A DNA stretch of 64,000 bases from Ecdyonurus torrentis. Its lineage: Eukaryota > Arthropoda > Insecta > Ephemeroptera > Heptageniidae. Position 1 is the first letter of the stretch. Each line of letters starts with the position of its first letter. Made by a program: the position numbers and the translations under genes. The notes below the pieces were generated by a model. It saw only the letters and a list, made by a program, of their open reading frames with translations. It was not told the DNA's origin and made no database searches. Below, one piece after another: positions 34,461-47,692 of the stretch. Location of the stretch: positions 26,543,793 through 26,607,792 of the forward strand of contig OX439134.1 of NCBI GenBank assembly GCA_949318235.1. Direction: 5' to 3'.

Positions 34461-34579
34461 CAGCTCTGGCCAAAAGTTCCCGAACGATTTGCATAGGCAA
34501 CCCGCAACCACTCAATGCTATCTTTATGAGAAAACGCTGCAGCGCCGCTGCCCCGTTTGGGAACTTTTGGCCAGAGCTG
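34461..34579. mobile_element. Tc1-like MITE, family D copy 1
   Basis: TA lies on both sides. The terminal repeats are CAGCTCTGGCCAAAAGTTCC and its complement, with a central AACGCTGCAGCGCCGCTG hairpin. Other copies are at 42339, 53363, 56051 and 63299. Confidence 0.88.
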
Positions 34580-34636
34580 TACATATTACTGTATTTAAAT
34601 AAAATGAAACTGCAAAATAGTGTGTATGTTATATGT

Positions 34637-35270
34637 ATTATCACCTAAAAATTTTTATGCAGTGTTTATATGGGAAAACCATATAAACATACAAGAGTGG
34701 GTGGTGATTTGCTTCGCTCTCACCACCAACATAAAAAGAGAAGAGAAATCTTTGTCACCAAAAAAACACACATAGTTTAAGTGACCAATAAGTGTGTGGT
34801 GTTGTTGTCTTTCTTCATCTGAACATGTGGCAAGCACCAGACAGGCAGGCAGGGATGAAAGAAGGCAGCGCGGCTGCTTGGCTTGCCGCAATGCACGCTG
34901 ACCTTGCATCACAACACAACAATGCTGAGACAAAATATATAACTAAACGCAGTTTATAGAGTATGTACTCTACTGTGGTGTGCACTGTTGTGTTGCGATG
35001 CAAGGTAAGAGTGCATCACGTGACAAGCCAAACAGTCTGATTTCCTCCCTGCCTGCCTGTCTGGTGCTCGAAGGTGAACGAAGATAACAACACCACACTC
35101 TTTTTGGTCACTTAAACCACGTGGTTTCTTGGTGACAAATATTTCTCCTCTCTTCTTCAAGTTGGTGGTGGGAGCGAAGCCACCCCACCACCCACTCTCA
35201 TATGTGTTTATCATTTATGGTTTTCCCATATAAACGCTGCAAGTAACATTTTTTTATGAAGGTGATAGTA
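34637..35270. mobile_element. foldback element (about 630 bp)
   Basis: Long arms share CAGTGTTTATATGGGAAAAC, GTGGGTGGTG, CACCAGACAGGCAGGC and TTGCATCACAACACAAC with their complements. The outermost inverted ends are near TATTATCACCT (34637) and AGGTGATAGTA (35270). Confidence 0.7.
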
Positions 35271-35885
35271 CACACATAAACTGTACATTATCATTGTATA
35301 TAAGTATGTACAGTACTACACAGTAAACCTAAAAAATAAATGTGTAACTCTTGTACAATTTTCTGTATACAATGAAACCGAAGGGCGCAGGCACATGGAC
35401 AAACAGGCCATCAAAGAAAACCCAAATTTATGTGTACAGCATTCACTTTTGCTATAAATTTTCATTGATTATTACTTACCAATTATTTAAGAAGTATATA
35501 AACTTAGATTAAGCAAATTTTTTTGGCAATTTTTAATGGAAAAACATGTAAAAACTGAGCTAAAAATGATTGTTTACAAAACTGTCGCTTCTATGACAGC
35601 TGGCTGCCACAAAACGATGTACCAACATAACAATTTTAAATCACTGGCATCACTGGATTTGGTGTTTACTTATCTTGCAGTGTGATTGATTTTAAGAGTA
35701 TTTTATTAATAAGATATCAAATCAATTGTCAAATTATATGATTTGCTTTATACATATTTTTAAATAGGAATGTTTAAATTTGTAAAACTAATTTCTTTTT
35801 TTATATGTAATTTAGGAGATATTTTAAATGTTTGTATTGTTTGTTAAGCTGCTTCACGGGCACAAATTTTCAATTTATTTTTTAA

Positions 35886-38800
35886 GGGAGTAGGGTACCA
35901 ACCTCATATCTTAAAAACTAGACTATGTTTTGGTCTAAATTTGGTGTCATTGTGTAGCTAAGGGTTAAACCTAGCCGGGTAAGATGTTACTTAACCGGCA
36001 CTCCAGCTACGATTTTGATTTTGGCATTTTTGGAAACTAGATCGAAAATGGGATCGAAAAGGTCATTATGCATTTCTTGGGGAAATGCATAATTAGTGAG
36101 ATATTCGCTAATTAAGAACGCTAATTAATTACTAGGCGCATGCGCATAGCGATTACCGCGAAACTTGAAAATGGCAACGTTGCAACCGAGAGCGCATGCG
36201 CACCGCGGGAAAAGTAGATTTGCTTTAAATTTCAATCTTAGAAGTGACCGCAACTTCTAAAATGAGCTAAAATAACCATTACATCGTTATAATTTACTAT
36301 TTATTTGCATATTCTGGAAGATAGTGCCTTCCTTTACTTCTCCTATAAATTTCGTGACTACATTCGGGTTAACAAGCACTAAAAATACCCATTAAATAAA
36401 TATAACACCAAGTTTGGACTATACAATGAGTTCAAAATGAAGCAAAAATGCATAGCATGTTTCAATTGACTAGTTAAATAGTTTTCCTAAAAGATAAATT
36501 CTTCCTGAAGTTTTCCTAAAAAATTCAGGACTGGACTCCGCTATTTAGGTCTTCAAAACATTAAATTTTATTGAAATTGGAACGAGATTGCACTAAAGGT
36601 AAGTTTTCAAGTTTCATAATTATTTTAAAATTAGTAGCATGTTTCAATTAACCAAACGTTTATATTTCCTGACAGATAAATTCTTCCTGAACTTTTCCTG
36701 AAAAATTCAGGAGTGGAATCAGCTATTTAAAACTTGAAAAAAAAAAACTTCTTTAGATTTGACTAAAAATTAAACTATACTCAATTTTTAAATTTCAAAT
36801 AACATCAAAAATTAAAAGCATGTTTCAATCAATAAAATAAATATATTTCCTGAAAGATAAAATTCTCCTGAACTTATCCTAAAAGTTCCAGGACTGGATT
36901 CTGCTACTTAGGTCTTGAAACAGGCAAAACTTATTCATTTTTAACTATAGAAATGAAAGTTACTCAATTTTAAATTTTAATAATAAAGAAAAAAATAAAA
37001 TAAAAAGCATGTTTCAATCAATAAAATAAATATATTTCCTGAAAGATAAAATTCTATTGAACTTATCCTAAAAGTTCCAGGACTGGATTCTGCTACTTAG
37101 GTCTTGAAACAGGCAAAACTTATTCATTTTGAACTAGAAATGAAAGTTACCCAATTTTAAATTTTAATAACAAAGAAAAAAATTAAAAGCATGTTTCAAT
37201 CAATAAAATAAATATATTTACTGAAAGATGAATTTCTCCTCAACTTATCCTAAAAGTTCCAGGACTGGATTCTGCTACTTAGGTCTTGAAACAGGCAAAA
37301 CTTAATCATTTTTAACTAGAAATGAAAGTTACTCAATTTTAAATTTTAATAACAAAGAAAAAGACCTAAGTAGCAGAATCCAGTCCTGGAACTTTTAGGA
37401 TAAGTTGAGGAGAAATTCATCTTTCAGTAAATATATTTATTTTATTGATTGAAACATGCTTTTAATTTTTTTCTTTGTTATTAAAATTTAAAATTGAGTA
37501 ACTTTCATTTCTAGTTAAAAATGAATAAGTTTTGCCTGTTTCAAGACCTAAGTAGCAGAATCCAGTCCTGGAACTTTTAGGATAAGTTCAGGAGAATTTT
37601 ATCTTTCAGTAAATATATTTATTTTATTGATTGAAACATGCTTTTAATTTTTTTCTTTGTTATTAAAATTTAAAATTGGGTAACTTTCATTTCTAGTTCA
37701 AAATGAATAAGTTTTGCCTGTTTCAAGACCTAAGTAGCAGAATCCAGTCCTGGAACTTTTAGGATAAGTTCAATAGAATTTTATCTTTCAGGAAATATAT
37801 TTATTTTATTGATTGAAACATGCTTTTTATTTTTTTTTTCTTTATTATTAAAATTTAAAATTGAGTAACTTTCATTTCTAGTTAAAAATGAATAAGTTTT
37901 GCCTGTTTCAAGACCTAAGTAGCAGAATCCAGTCCTGGAACTTTTAGGATAAGTTCAGGAGAATTTTATCTTTCAGGAAATATATTTATTTTATTGATTG
38001 AAACATGCTTTTAATTTTTGATGTTATTTGAAATTTAAAAATTGAGTATAGTTTAATTTTTAGTCAAATCTAAAGAAGTTTTTTTTTTTCAAGTTTTAAA
38101 TAGCTGATTCCACTCCTGAATTTTTCAGGAAAAGTTCAGGAAGAATTTATCTGTCAGGAAATATAAACGTTTGGTTAATTGAAACATGCTACTAATTTTA
38201 AAATAATTATGAAACTTGAAAACTTACCTTTAGTGCAATCTCGTTCCAATTTCAATAAAATTTAATGTTTTGAAGACCTAAATAGCGGAGTCCAGTCCTG
38301 AATTTTTTAGGAAAACTTCAGGAAGAATTTATCTTTTAGGAAAACTATTTAACTAGTCAATTGAAACATGCTATGCATTTTTGCTTCATTTTGAACTCAT
38401 TGTATAGTCCAAACTTGGTGTTATATTTATTTAATGGGTATTTTTAGTGCTTGTTAACCCGAATGTAGTCACGAAATTTATAGGAGAAGTAAAGGAAGGC
38501 ACTATCTTCCAGAATATGCAAATAAATAGTAAATTATAACGATGTAATGGTTATTTTAGCTCATTTTAGAAGTTGCGGTCACTTCTAAGATTGAAATTTA
38601 AAGCAAATCTACTTTTCCCGCGGTGCGCATGCGCTCTCGGTTGCAACGTTGCCATTTTCAAGTTTCGCGGTAATCGCTATGCGCATGCGCCTAGTAATTA
38701 ATTAGCGTTCTTAATTAGCGAATATCTCACTAATTATGCATTTCCCCAAGAAATGCATAATGACCTTTTCGATCCCATTTTCGATCTAGTTTCCAAAAAT

Positions 38801-39056
38801 GCCAAAATCAAAATCGTAGCTGGAGTGCCGGTGAAGTAACATCTTACCCCTAGCCGTGATAAAAATTTCAAGATGTTTGACCGTCTTGAAAAAAGAAAAA
38901 AAATTATTGAAATTAACATTTCAAAAAATATCATATGAAAATAATTTGCACGGTGACCCCCCAAAATTTTTATATATTTGAAATTGTCTTAAGTTGACGA
39001 TAAAAGTTTGAGTCTAATGGCCGACGTCGGTAGACTAGTGTCGGTACCCTACTCCC
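35886..39056. mobile_element. 3.17 kb palindromic TTAA-flanked foldback element, family E
   Basis: TTAA occurs at 35882-35885 and 39057-39060. The ends are GGGAGTAGGGTACC and GGTACCCTACTCCC. After unequal subterminal segments, two arms of about 1.3 kb each (35970-37288 and 37364-38850) are near-perfect reverse complements around a loop of about 75 bases. Each arm contains a string of degenerate tandem units of about 180 bases, recognisable by AAAGCATGTTTCAATCA, TCCAGGACTGGATTCTGC and AGGTCTTGAAACAGGC. GCGCATGCGC motifs sit in the outer arms. There is no coding frame. The TTAA target suggests piggyBac-type mobilisation; the structure resembles Foldback/Galileo-like elements. Confidence 0.85.
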
Positions 39057-39265
39057 TTAATCATTCCTTGAAAAATATTTTAGAACTGATCAGAACTCAC
39101 TGGTCACTACAAAAATACAAAAACAATAAACTTTTTTTTTTTTAATAAATAAATTTATTATATATTTAATTTTTTTTTATTACAATCTACACAAAATAAA
39201 ATAAGTAATGTTGATTTGTAATTCATATATGTAATCAAGATATTTTTTAAATAATAATGAGAATT

Positions 39266-39457
39266 CAGGGTCGGACTGACACGTACCCAAGGAGCCACGT
39301 ACGTTTGTAAAAGGGGTTAACACCCTCTAGGGGGGGGGGGGGGCACAAAAGGGGGCGTAACATCCTGGTTATGCCCCTTTTAGGGCCTTAGGGGCCTCCA
39401 AACAAGGGGGGCCACGTCCACTATTGCGGACTTGCTCTTATGGCCAGTCCGAGCCTG
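39266..39457. mobile_element. hAT-like MITE, family F copy 1 (192 bp)
   Basis: Ends are CAGGGTCGGACTG and CAGTCCGAGCCTG. The interior holds AAAGGGGGCGTAACATCCTGG and GCCCCTTTTAGGGCC segments. Flanks share TGAGA only, so the target duplication is degraded. The second copy is at 63104-63280. Confidence 0.65.
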
Positions 39458-39567
39458 TGAGATACATCAGCAAAATAATAATAAGCAAATTATTTAAACC
39501 ATGGTGCAATTTATAACACTATTCAATATTGTAACATAATAATATATAAACATTCTTCCATAATATT

Positions 39568-39752
39568 ATATCACAATTGACTGATAAAGGAACAACTGTT
39601 TTGAAGCTGACTATAAGCAATTTCGTTCATATCCGCTTCCGTTTCGACTTACTGCGCATGCGTAGTAAAGAGAAAAGGAAGCGGATGTGACCGAAATCGC
39701 TTATAGTCGGCCTTAAAACTGTTGTTCCTTTATTAGTCAATATTGATGCTGT
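39568..39752. mobile_element. foldback MITE, family G (185 bp)
   Basis: TTGACTGATAAAGGAACAAC pairs with the right end GTTGTTCCTTTATTAGTCAA. The arms run through TATAAGCAATTTCG to a GCGCATGCG centre. A fragment of the same family lies at 49995-50045. Confidence 0.7.
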
Positions 39753-39755
39753 TAC

Positions 39756-40019
39756 GGCTAAACCACACTTCTACTTTTAGTGGGTTCATTAATTTTCAGC
39801 ATCTACGTTTATCGGGATAGTCATAGAAACACACATCTACAGTACATTTATCACAAAGACAGGTATAAAACACTTTTACACCTGTTTTTCTATGTATAAG
39901 TGTTTATTACCTGTTGTCAAAATAAATGCAATAAATGAAGATGCATGCAAGTTTCTATGGCTACCCCAATAAATGCGTGAAAGTAAGCAAACCCACTAAA
40001 AGTAGAAATGTGGTTTAGC
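39756..40019. mobile_element. foldback MITE (about 264 bp)
   Basis: GCTAAACCACACTTCTACTT at the left pairs with AAGTAGAAATGTGGTTTAGC at the right; AGTGGGTT pairs with AACCCACT. It abuts the preceding MITE. Confidence 0.65.
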
Positions 40020-40199
40020 TGCAAAAGAGCATCAAAATATTTTTTGCCCTTTTTGTTATAGTGATTTAAAAGAATGTCCTTATATAAATAATATAATACA
40101 GTAATTATAGCTTTGAGTATTTTATTGCTTATAATTATTTATTTATATTTTCTTTGATTTCTAATGCAATAATGTAACGCAATGTATAATATTTATTTA

Positions 40200-41538
40200 T
40201 TTATTAAACACATTGCGTGTACAACATACATCTAAACATTCAACTCATAAACATTACATATAATATCAAGATCAAATAACAGTATTATACATGTTGATCA
40301 GTGCCCTCGGCATAGTAGGCCATACTTAAATGTCTCCTAGAACATGTGAGGAGATGATACTGTTCACATGACATCCCACACAAGGAGCAGATACAATTAT
40401 TATTACAAATATGATATTCTTTAGTGTTACAAATTTTGTGATGAAAACCGTGTGCCGCGTAGCGGGTGATAATATTACGATTCCTCTGATTTGAGTTTTT
40501 CCATGTATCATTTTTTAAAGCTGGTGTATTATAAAATGATAGATTAATATCATCGGTTTTATTTTCTCTAATTTGAACAAACTTAATAAAATTTTCAGTT
40601 TCTGGCAAATTAAATTTTAATCTCAGCTCCCGTACATAAAACTCCTCTCCTGAAAGTTCATAAACTAGTCTAGATTTTGTATATTTTGAGAGGCACATTG
40701 CTCTCTTAAGAAAACGAGATTTTACAGACTCTAATAAGTTGAAGTCTGTGATGGTTAGATATGACCAGAAAATCTCTATTCCATAAGATGCTACAGGTGA
40801 TATTTTCAGGTGAAAAAGTTTTATGGCCGTTTTCAGAGATAGCAAATGTACGTTTGATATGGTGAAGGATGCTGTGATGGCACTTTTGCTTCTATCTTTG
40901 ACATGAGCTGCAAATGTCTTGCCTGATTGCTGTAAGGTAATACCTAGATATTTAAATGAGCTTACAAACTCCAATTTAGTTCCATTACAGTAGATATTTT
41001 CCGGAGGAGGGTTTGTTTTTGGGCGGCCACCACTTGCATATTTAAACTTCATTATTTTTGTTTTATTCGCATTTATTTTTAACCCATTTAGAGAGGCCCA
41101 TTTAACTAATTTATCCAAAATTTTCTGTAATTTTTCTAAGTTTTTACATATAATAGCCAAATCATCAGCATAGATACTGAGAAAGATCTCAGGATCATCT
41201 GCTATTAAATTAACAATTTCCTCGATTATAGTTAGTATATCATAGGTTAAAAGGTTGTACAAAAGAGGACTACTCGGGCCCCCCTGCAAAACTCCATTGC
41301 TTTGCAAGATAGGGTCCGAGAGAAGTAAACCATCATTTACAGTTACAAAATTGACTTCCAGTAGCAGGGCCAGAGCAACAAGTATTTCTTTCGGAAGCTT
41401 TTTAGTTTCGATAAGTTTACTTAATAATAACTTTCTATCAACCAGGTCGAATGCTTTTAGAAAGTCAATGAATAGCATGAATGTATAATATGTAATAATA
41501 TTAAACTTTTCAAAGCATTTTGCTATATATGTGCACAC
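40200..41538 (-). mobile_element. non-LTR retrotransposon fragment with RT domain (minus strand)
   Basis: A 417-codon frame (41538 to 40285) holds FIDFLKAFDLVDRKLL, GVLQGGPSSPLLYNLLT and SIYADDLAII (catalytic YADD near residue 121), then GLKINANKTKIMKF and FKYLGITL. The end is a Cys/His motif CSLCG...H...C. These are reverse-transcriptase motifs of a LINE different from the one at 31.4 kb. The N-terminal RT part and endonuclease are absent, so it is 5'-truncated. A tail of AATAAATAAATAAATA type follows the stop (about 40196-40206). The clade (Jockey/CR1-like or other) cannot be fixed by eye. Confidence 0.75.
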
Positions 41539-41735
41539 AACAATATAAATTATTTACTTGTATGGTCAAGAAGTCAGTGAGGTGCTTGGGAAACATTTGG
41601 GCAAATGTTTTAATCGGGCAAATGTTTTAAACAAATGGGACTTTTTTTATTTTTATTATTTCCCACTAATAACCTCTACTCAGAAAACAAAAGGCTTTAT
41701 GCTTTTCTCTACAGTGAAACTATGTAACATACAAA

Positions 41736-41737
<2 letters not shown>

Positions 41738-41774
<37 letters not shown>
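41738..41774. repeat. poly(A) run
   Basis: An A run of about 35 bases near the truncated 5' side of the LINE fragment. Confidence 0.9.
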
Positions 41775-41777
<3 letters not shown>

Positions 41778-41849
41778 AATATTCATATAAATGTTAAAAA
41801 ATAAATAAATAAATAAAATAAAATAGTATTGCCCTGGCTGTGCCAAAAG

Positions 41850-42010
41850 GGCAGGGCATTTAAAGGTCGTCTTACAAAAGGCGTACTTTCATTTTTATCC
41901 AGTACAACTAAGGGCGTACTTGCACTTGGTTTTACATGTTAAGCTTATGGCGAATGCGCTCGCAGCATTGAAAGTACCGAAATGCAAGTACGCCCTTTGG
42001 GCGCATCCAG
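41850..42010. repeat. short inverted repeat with GGGCGTACTTGCA ends
   Basis: AAGGGCGTACTTGCACTT and AAATGCAAGTACGCCCTT are inverted around a GCGAATGCGCTCGC core. It may be a small MITE. Confidence 0.45.
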
Positions 42011-42707
42011 TGCAGTATGTAGAATGATTAGAGCACGTTAAATTGAAAGACAATAAAACGCAAAGATTCTCTAAATTATAGGTTATTGGGAAAAGGGGTC
42101 ACATTTCTTGCATAGATATGCTAAATAATACATTTTTTATTTACTATTATGTAGAAAGGTTAGAACCTTAGGTTATAGCCTTATACCAGTTTCATGCTTA
42201 CTTAGAACGTAACCTACCTATATAGCTGGTAAAGGATGACACTAGTCGAAGGCCATGAGTAAGTCTGATGCTGTTTTTAGTTATGCCTTTGACAACAGAA
42301 TTTGATATAATGTTATAATGTGAGAGGCTAGGTAGGTACAGCTCTGGACACTAGTTTGAGAACAGGGCAGCCTCAGTATTTTTTCATAAAGATAGCATAG
42401 TGTGGTTGTGGGTGCCTATACAAATTGTTGTCAAACTAGTGGCCAGAGCTGTACATTGTATTTTATTGATACATTATCCTTATTATTTTAACATCTATTT
42501 CATCAAAATATATCTACCACTCATCTACGCTAGAACAGTTGATCCCAAGTCCTTTAACTATATAAATTAAGCGCAGGACAGCGGTCAATTTCTTATCGCT
42601 TTTAGTTGGATAGGATAAGAAATACGGCTTCCTATTGCGCTTTAGATAATCTTTGCATTTTATTAAATTTCAATTCAACATGCTCTAATTTTTCTCCTAC
42701 TATTTTC
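42011..42707. mobile_element. foldback element, family C copy 2, carrying a Tc1-like MITE
   Basis: GATTAGAGCACGTTAAATTG at the left pairs with CAATTCAACATGCTCTAAT at the right, as in the 27.66 kb copy. The MITE at 42339-42451 lies inside it, so this element is older than that insertion. Confidence 0.55.
42339..42451. mobile_element. Tc1-like MITE, family D copy 2
   Basis: TA lies on both sides. Ends are CAGCTCTGGACACTAGTTTG and CAAACTAGTGGCCAGAGCTG. Confidence 0.8.
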
Positions 42708-42753
42708 TATTATTGATTTTATTTTAATTTGTTAACATCTAATACATCAACCG

Positions 42754-42756
<3 letters not shown>

Positions 42757-42789
<33 letters not shown>
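42757..42789. repeat. poly(T) run
   Basis: A T run of about 32 bases. Confidence 0.9.
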
Positions 42790-42793
<4 letters not shown>

Positions 42794-43466
42794 TGAATTA
42801 ATAAGAGTTTGTTAAAATTGGTGAAAGCCTGTATGCAAATTATTTGAAATAATATGTTTATTCATAAAAATTAAGTAGCTTATATTGTACTGGTTGCAGT
42901 CAAAGGCAATAAGTCAACTGATTTTTGCATTACATTTAGAAATGACCGTAACCAGTGTGCATTATATAATACACATAAATAATAATAATAATGTACTTTT
43001 TATGTAATTACATAAAAAGTACCTCATATACAGATTAATAGCTTATAATAAAGTTACTGTGATATAAATTTTTTTCTATTACCTTAACAAAGTTTCAATG
43101 CATTTGTACGGAGATTTTAATTTATGCAATACTCCATATCTATGTTGTCTATTGAAGCAAAATGTCTATCTAATTTCTAAAAGTTATGTCGATGGTGCTC
43201 GACTTACAATTTTTTTTTTTATTATTTTTTTTATTTAACTCATGTAGAACAAAATACGAGATAGACATTTTGTTTGCAACAGCATCGATACTGTATTATA
43301 AATATATTTTTTTTTTCAATAACCAAACGATGTGTAAAATTTTATATCACAGTGTCTACAAAGCACAATGTGCTTTATATGTCATATAAAATAAAATATA
43401 TTTTACTTATGTACATTTCAAATTTGAATTTGTATATGTGAGTGAACATAAAATCTCTCTATATAT

Positions 43467-43679
43467 CACAGTAACTAAACAGTAGGTTATCTCCTATACT
43501 GAGAATGTCAGATCAAGAGCGCGCGCCACTTGCAACTTGTGGAAGCAGTACTAACTAGATGCCGTCATTTGAAGTAACGTTACATGTCTAGTTAGTACCG
43601 CTTCCGCAGTCACAATTGGCGAGCGGAACCAATCTGATATTCTCAGTATAGGAGATAACATACTGTTTAATTACTGTGT
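43467..43679. mobile_element. foldback MITE (about 213 bp)
   Basis: CACAGTAACTAAACAGTAGG at the left pairs with the complement of CATACTGTTTAATTACTGTG at the right. Arms continue through TTATCTCCTATACTGAGAAT and TAGTTAGTACCGCTTCC. Confidence 0.75.
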
Positions 43680-43977
43680 CTATATACATATATGTCATGT
43701 TTTAATGAGATATTTCTTACTGGACATTAAACCAGTAAGATTAGTCCATCTGCTCCTGCCAACTATATAGTACATACATGGAATATGATAGCACATGGTG
43801 ACTATAAATTAAATATCTCTACACTATTACATTAATTGTAAATGTATTAAAGTATGACATTGTGTAAACACTAAAATAATAAAAAATGATGATATTAGAA
43901 CATATTTTTACACTTAAAAATATCTGTATTATTAAAGTTACATTAATTAGTGAAACAGATCATTGATACAAAAGTGT

Positions 43978-44085
43978 TATCCGTAAACCTTGTTTTCTTG
44001 CACCAAAAAATGTGCATTTTCCATTTGAAATAACCATTTGATAGTCATTTTAGAAGCAGAGAACATGGTTTAGGAACAGCATTAC
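43978..44085. mobile_element. hairpin MITE, family H copy 1 (degraded)
   Basis: It shares CTTGCACCAAAAAATG and GCAGAGAACATGGTTTA with the intact copy at 48517-48624. Confidence 0.65.
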
Positions 44086-44111
44086 AAACTATAAAAAGTG
44101 TACTTGTGCTT

Positions 44112-44227
44112 TTTTTTTTTTTTTTTTTTTTTTGAACCAGTGAAATTTATAGTTTAAATTTCTGGGTGTTTAGTGCCCCAACACCCCCCCCCCCCCCCCA
44201 AAAAAAAAAAAAAAAAAAAAAAAAAAA
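44112..44227. repeat. homopolymer cluster: T run, then C run joined to A run
   Basis: About 22 T at 44112-44133. Later about 14 C are followed directly by about 28 A (44185-44227). Confidence 0.9.
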
Positions 44228-46289
44228 CACATAACAAGAAATTTACTTACTCAAATAAGAATATTACCATTGTTGTTAAATGCTTTTTAACAGTATACAC
44301 AGAACAATATACTGAATTAATTTTTAAAAGGGAAGTTCAGCAACCCATTCATTTAACTACTCAGTAAACTTACTTTCTAAAATTTTTAGCTGCAGACATA
44401 TTTTATGCAGTTGGTATAAAAATATATTCCTCTAATTATATTTACATATTGTAATTACAGTAGAAATCGTTACAGAATTAACAGTCCATTTTATGATTTG
44501 CTTCAGGTCCAACGCACCAAAATGTATGTGACCTGGATATTTTAATCCTAACTCCTGTATTTTATGCATCAGGATCAAAATATAGTAAGTACAATATTTG
44601 AGGGTTATGAAATATATAATAACATAAGGTTACCCCCCCCCCCCTTTTCCCTGTTTGCATGTGAGCGCACATGTGTGCTCACATATTGTGAAAATATGCC
44701 AGAATCAATTACTGGCACATGTGTTAATGAATATTTAAAAACCAATCAAATTTCTTAAATAACGCTAAAAAGTAAAATTTGAAAATCCATAGGATTTGGA
44801 ATCATTGGTGGTATCAAAATTGTTCTGAAGCTAATATTTCTCAAAGTATAATTATTTAAATATATTTAACTTTAAATAACATTTAAAAATCTTATTAAAC
44901 TGCCATTGATTGTGTCAAGAGTCAAGATTTTTCAAAAAAGGGGAGCACGGAGAATGCAGATGTGCCAAAATCGCACCCGCGGAGATTGCAGTAGTACCAA
45001 AATGCCGAGTAGCCCTCGATTTGTTATATTAAAAGTTAAAACAATGAAGTCCATTGCTAGGTGATTTTTGATGGCACAGGTAACACAAATATTTACTACA
45101 TTGATTACCATGTTTTTAAATCAGGCATTACACTCTTACCAGCTGAGGAAGAGGGCCATCAACCTCAAAATGTCTTAATCAATGTAAATATTTGCTTCAA
45201 CTGTGCCATCAAAATCTTTACCTAGCAACAGACTTCATCATGGTAAGGCACTTGTTGATTTTCCTATACTTTCCTTTGATAATGATAATCAAGGATATAA
45301 ATTGACATTTTTCTGTTTAAAAAGCAATTATTGCTTCTCGCATTTAATTTTAAACTGGATTAGAATATTATATTCTCTCCCATGCAATGCGTCTCTGTAA
45401 ATTAACAACGTATAATGTCTCAATTTCTAATTTTTCAAATGTACCTAAGTGGTATCACCACATATTTTCTTTTATTATAGTTAAAAGTTTTTCTCTCTGA
45501 TATACAAAATGTCTCTGTCAGTCACAATTAAAGCTTCCTTTACCCAATTTGTCAACTGTTTTTTTTTTCCATCAAAATTTGTAATTAATAAAATATTGCA
45601 TAGCCAATATTTACTATATTTTTATTGACAGTTTAACTCTTAATTGAGAGACAAACTCTAATCTTGTTTGATGTCTTCTTTAATGCAACAAAAAACCTTA
45701 AATTTTTTAAATTTTTATGAACTGTTCAGAAGGCTAACGTCAGCTATTAACATTTAAAACACATTTTCATTTTCAACCTGTGTAACAGTAATATTTACAA
45801 AACCTTGAGCTCACTGTTCATATTTTTAAGTTTTATGACATCATATTAAATTTGTCATAAATTGTGCCCCAACACCCAAAAACACTATTAAAAAATAAAA
45901 TAAAAAGAGATATTGATTGAAAATGATAAGATCAATTGAGTGAAATAAAAATTAAAGATAACAGTACAATTATAAAATAAGATACAATACTTGGTTAAAA
46001 ATTTAAATAATAGTACAAATTTGAAATATAAAATATAAAAAATCATAAAATTTTATCATAGCAAAAAAAAAAAAAAAAAAAAAAAAAATTATTTTAAAAT
46101 TTTGTATACAAACAAATCTTTCTTTTTAAGGTTTGATTAAATTAAAATGTTGAATGTTTTGTCTACTTTTTAAGTTGTTTTTCTCTCATTTGGTCAAATT
46201 TTTATCCAAGCTTTTTAAAAAATAGCAACTTCACATACAGTATATAAATAATTATAAATGGTGGGTAATGTAAATATTTCATTTGTACT
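44228..46289. other. intergenic stretch downstream of the Lys/Ser/Pro-rich gene
   Basis: No exon was recognised. It contains a C run (44634-44644), the foldback at 45044-45241 and an A run (46062-46088). Confidence 0.4.
45044..45241. mobile_element. foldback MITE (about 198 bp)
   Basis: GAAGTCCATTGCTAGG at the left pairs with CCTAGCAACAGACTTC at the right; GATGGCACAG pairs with CTGTGCCATC. A related right arm is next to the SINE at 34203-34262. Confidence 0.6.
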
Positions 46290-47661
46290 TCACATGTAAA
46301 ACTGATTGCAATTTACTTTTGCTTTGGATGGAGATCTTTTAGTTTTTGCAGACAAAATAACACTTGCGTCTATTTCTTTAAGGAGTTTTGACATTGGAGA
46401 TGATTTTTGTACTTTTAAGGGATCTGCCTTTTTCACAGTATTTGTCTTGGCCATATCAGTCTTCTTTTTCTTCAGATATTGCTCTACCTACAAAATAAAT
46501 TTTAAGTTAGTATGTTGAAATAATGAAAATATAATTTTCAGTTTTGCCACCATTAGTGTAAAAATCTTACTGCCTCAAGCTTACAAATTTATGTCTTCCT
46601 TTTTAGTATATATTGTAATTAAAGATTTTTGTGTAATATAACTTTTGATATCACAAGCTTTATTATACTCTATTACTTTTCTTTGATTTGCATATTTAAC
46701 CTGAATGTTTTTTTTTTTTTTTTTTTTTTTTTGTATAGTATTATATAAAAATCTTACATTAAGTTAGAGAATTTACTGGTAATTATTGTGGTTAGTTTCA
46801 ATAAAATTAAAAGAAAAGGATAAACAAATCCTTACAATATTGTGAAAAGATGCCCTATAAAGTTTGATGATAACCGTCATAATCTGGCTAGCATATATAA
46901 AATTAACACATTGATATATAAGCTTTTGGTGTAAGTGACTGTGGCTTTGTCAGTACTTACCAACTCTAAGGGAAACTATAGTTTGACATACAAACTTAAA
47001 GTTTAGTGCTAAAAAATATTCAATACAGTATATCAGTTCTTCCAAATAGAGATGTCGTAGTAGAGAATTTTTTGCCATGCGACTATGAGCTCTATGAAAA
47101 GAACAGGTAAGATTTACATCACAAAAAAACTCTACAATGACGTTTCTATCCGGAAGACTTGATATGTTTATCACTCTACTAGAAATATTTTCACCAAGCT
47201 ATGGAACTCTCGTCACTATGGTAAGGCCCTTACAGTTTTCTTCAATCTTTTAGATTTTGGCTTGGGTTAGAAATTATATTCTCTACCATGGCCTCCCTAG
47301 CTGTCAGTTTGTGCACACAGTAGCTCACATTTCTCATTTTTTCTTAATTTATCAAAATTGTTTTTCTATCTATTCTTATTATGAAAGACATAACACCTTG
47401 AACAAAAAACATGTCTAATATCCTAACATATCTAAATATCAACATTGATTTGGCCAGAGTCATTGATTTCCAGTTTATTTTCCATTCACAAAATGGCATC
47501 TACAGGTTTATGACGTCACAGCTCACCTGTTTCCTCACCTGTGGACTAGTGATCTGTGACGTCATAAACCTGCTGCTGTCATTTTAAGAATCGAAAATAA
47601 ATTAGAAATCAATGACTTCAGCCAAATCAACATTGATATTTAGATATGTTTGGATATTAGA

Positions 47662-47692
<31 letters not shown>

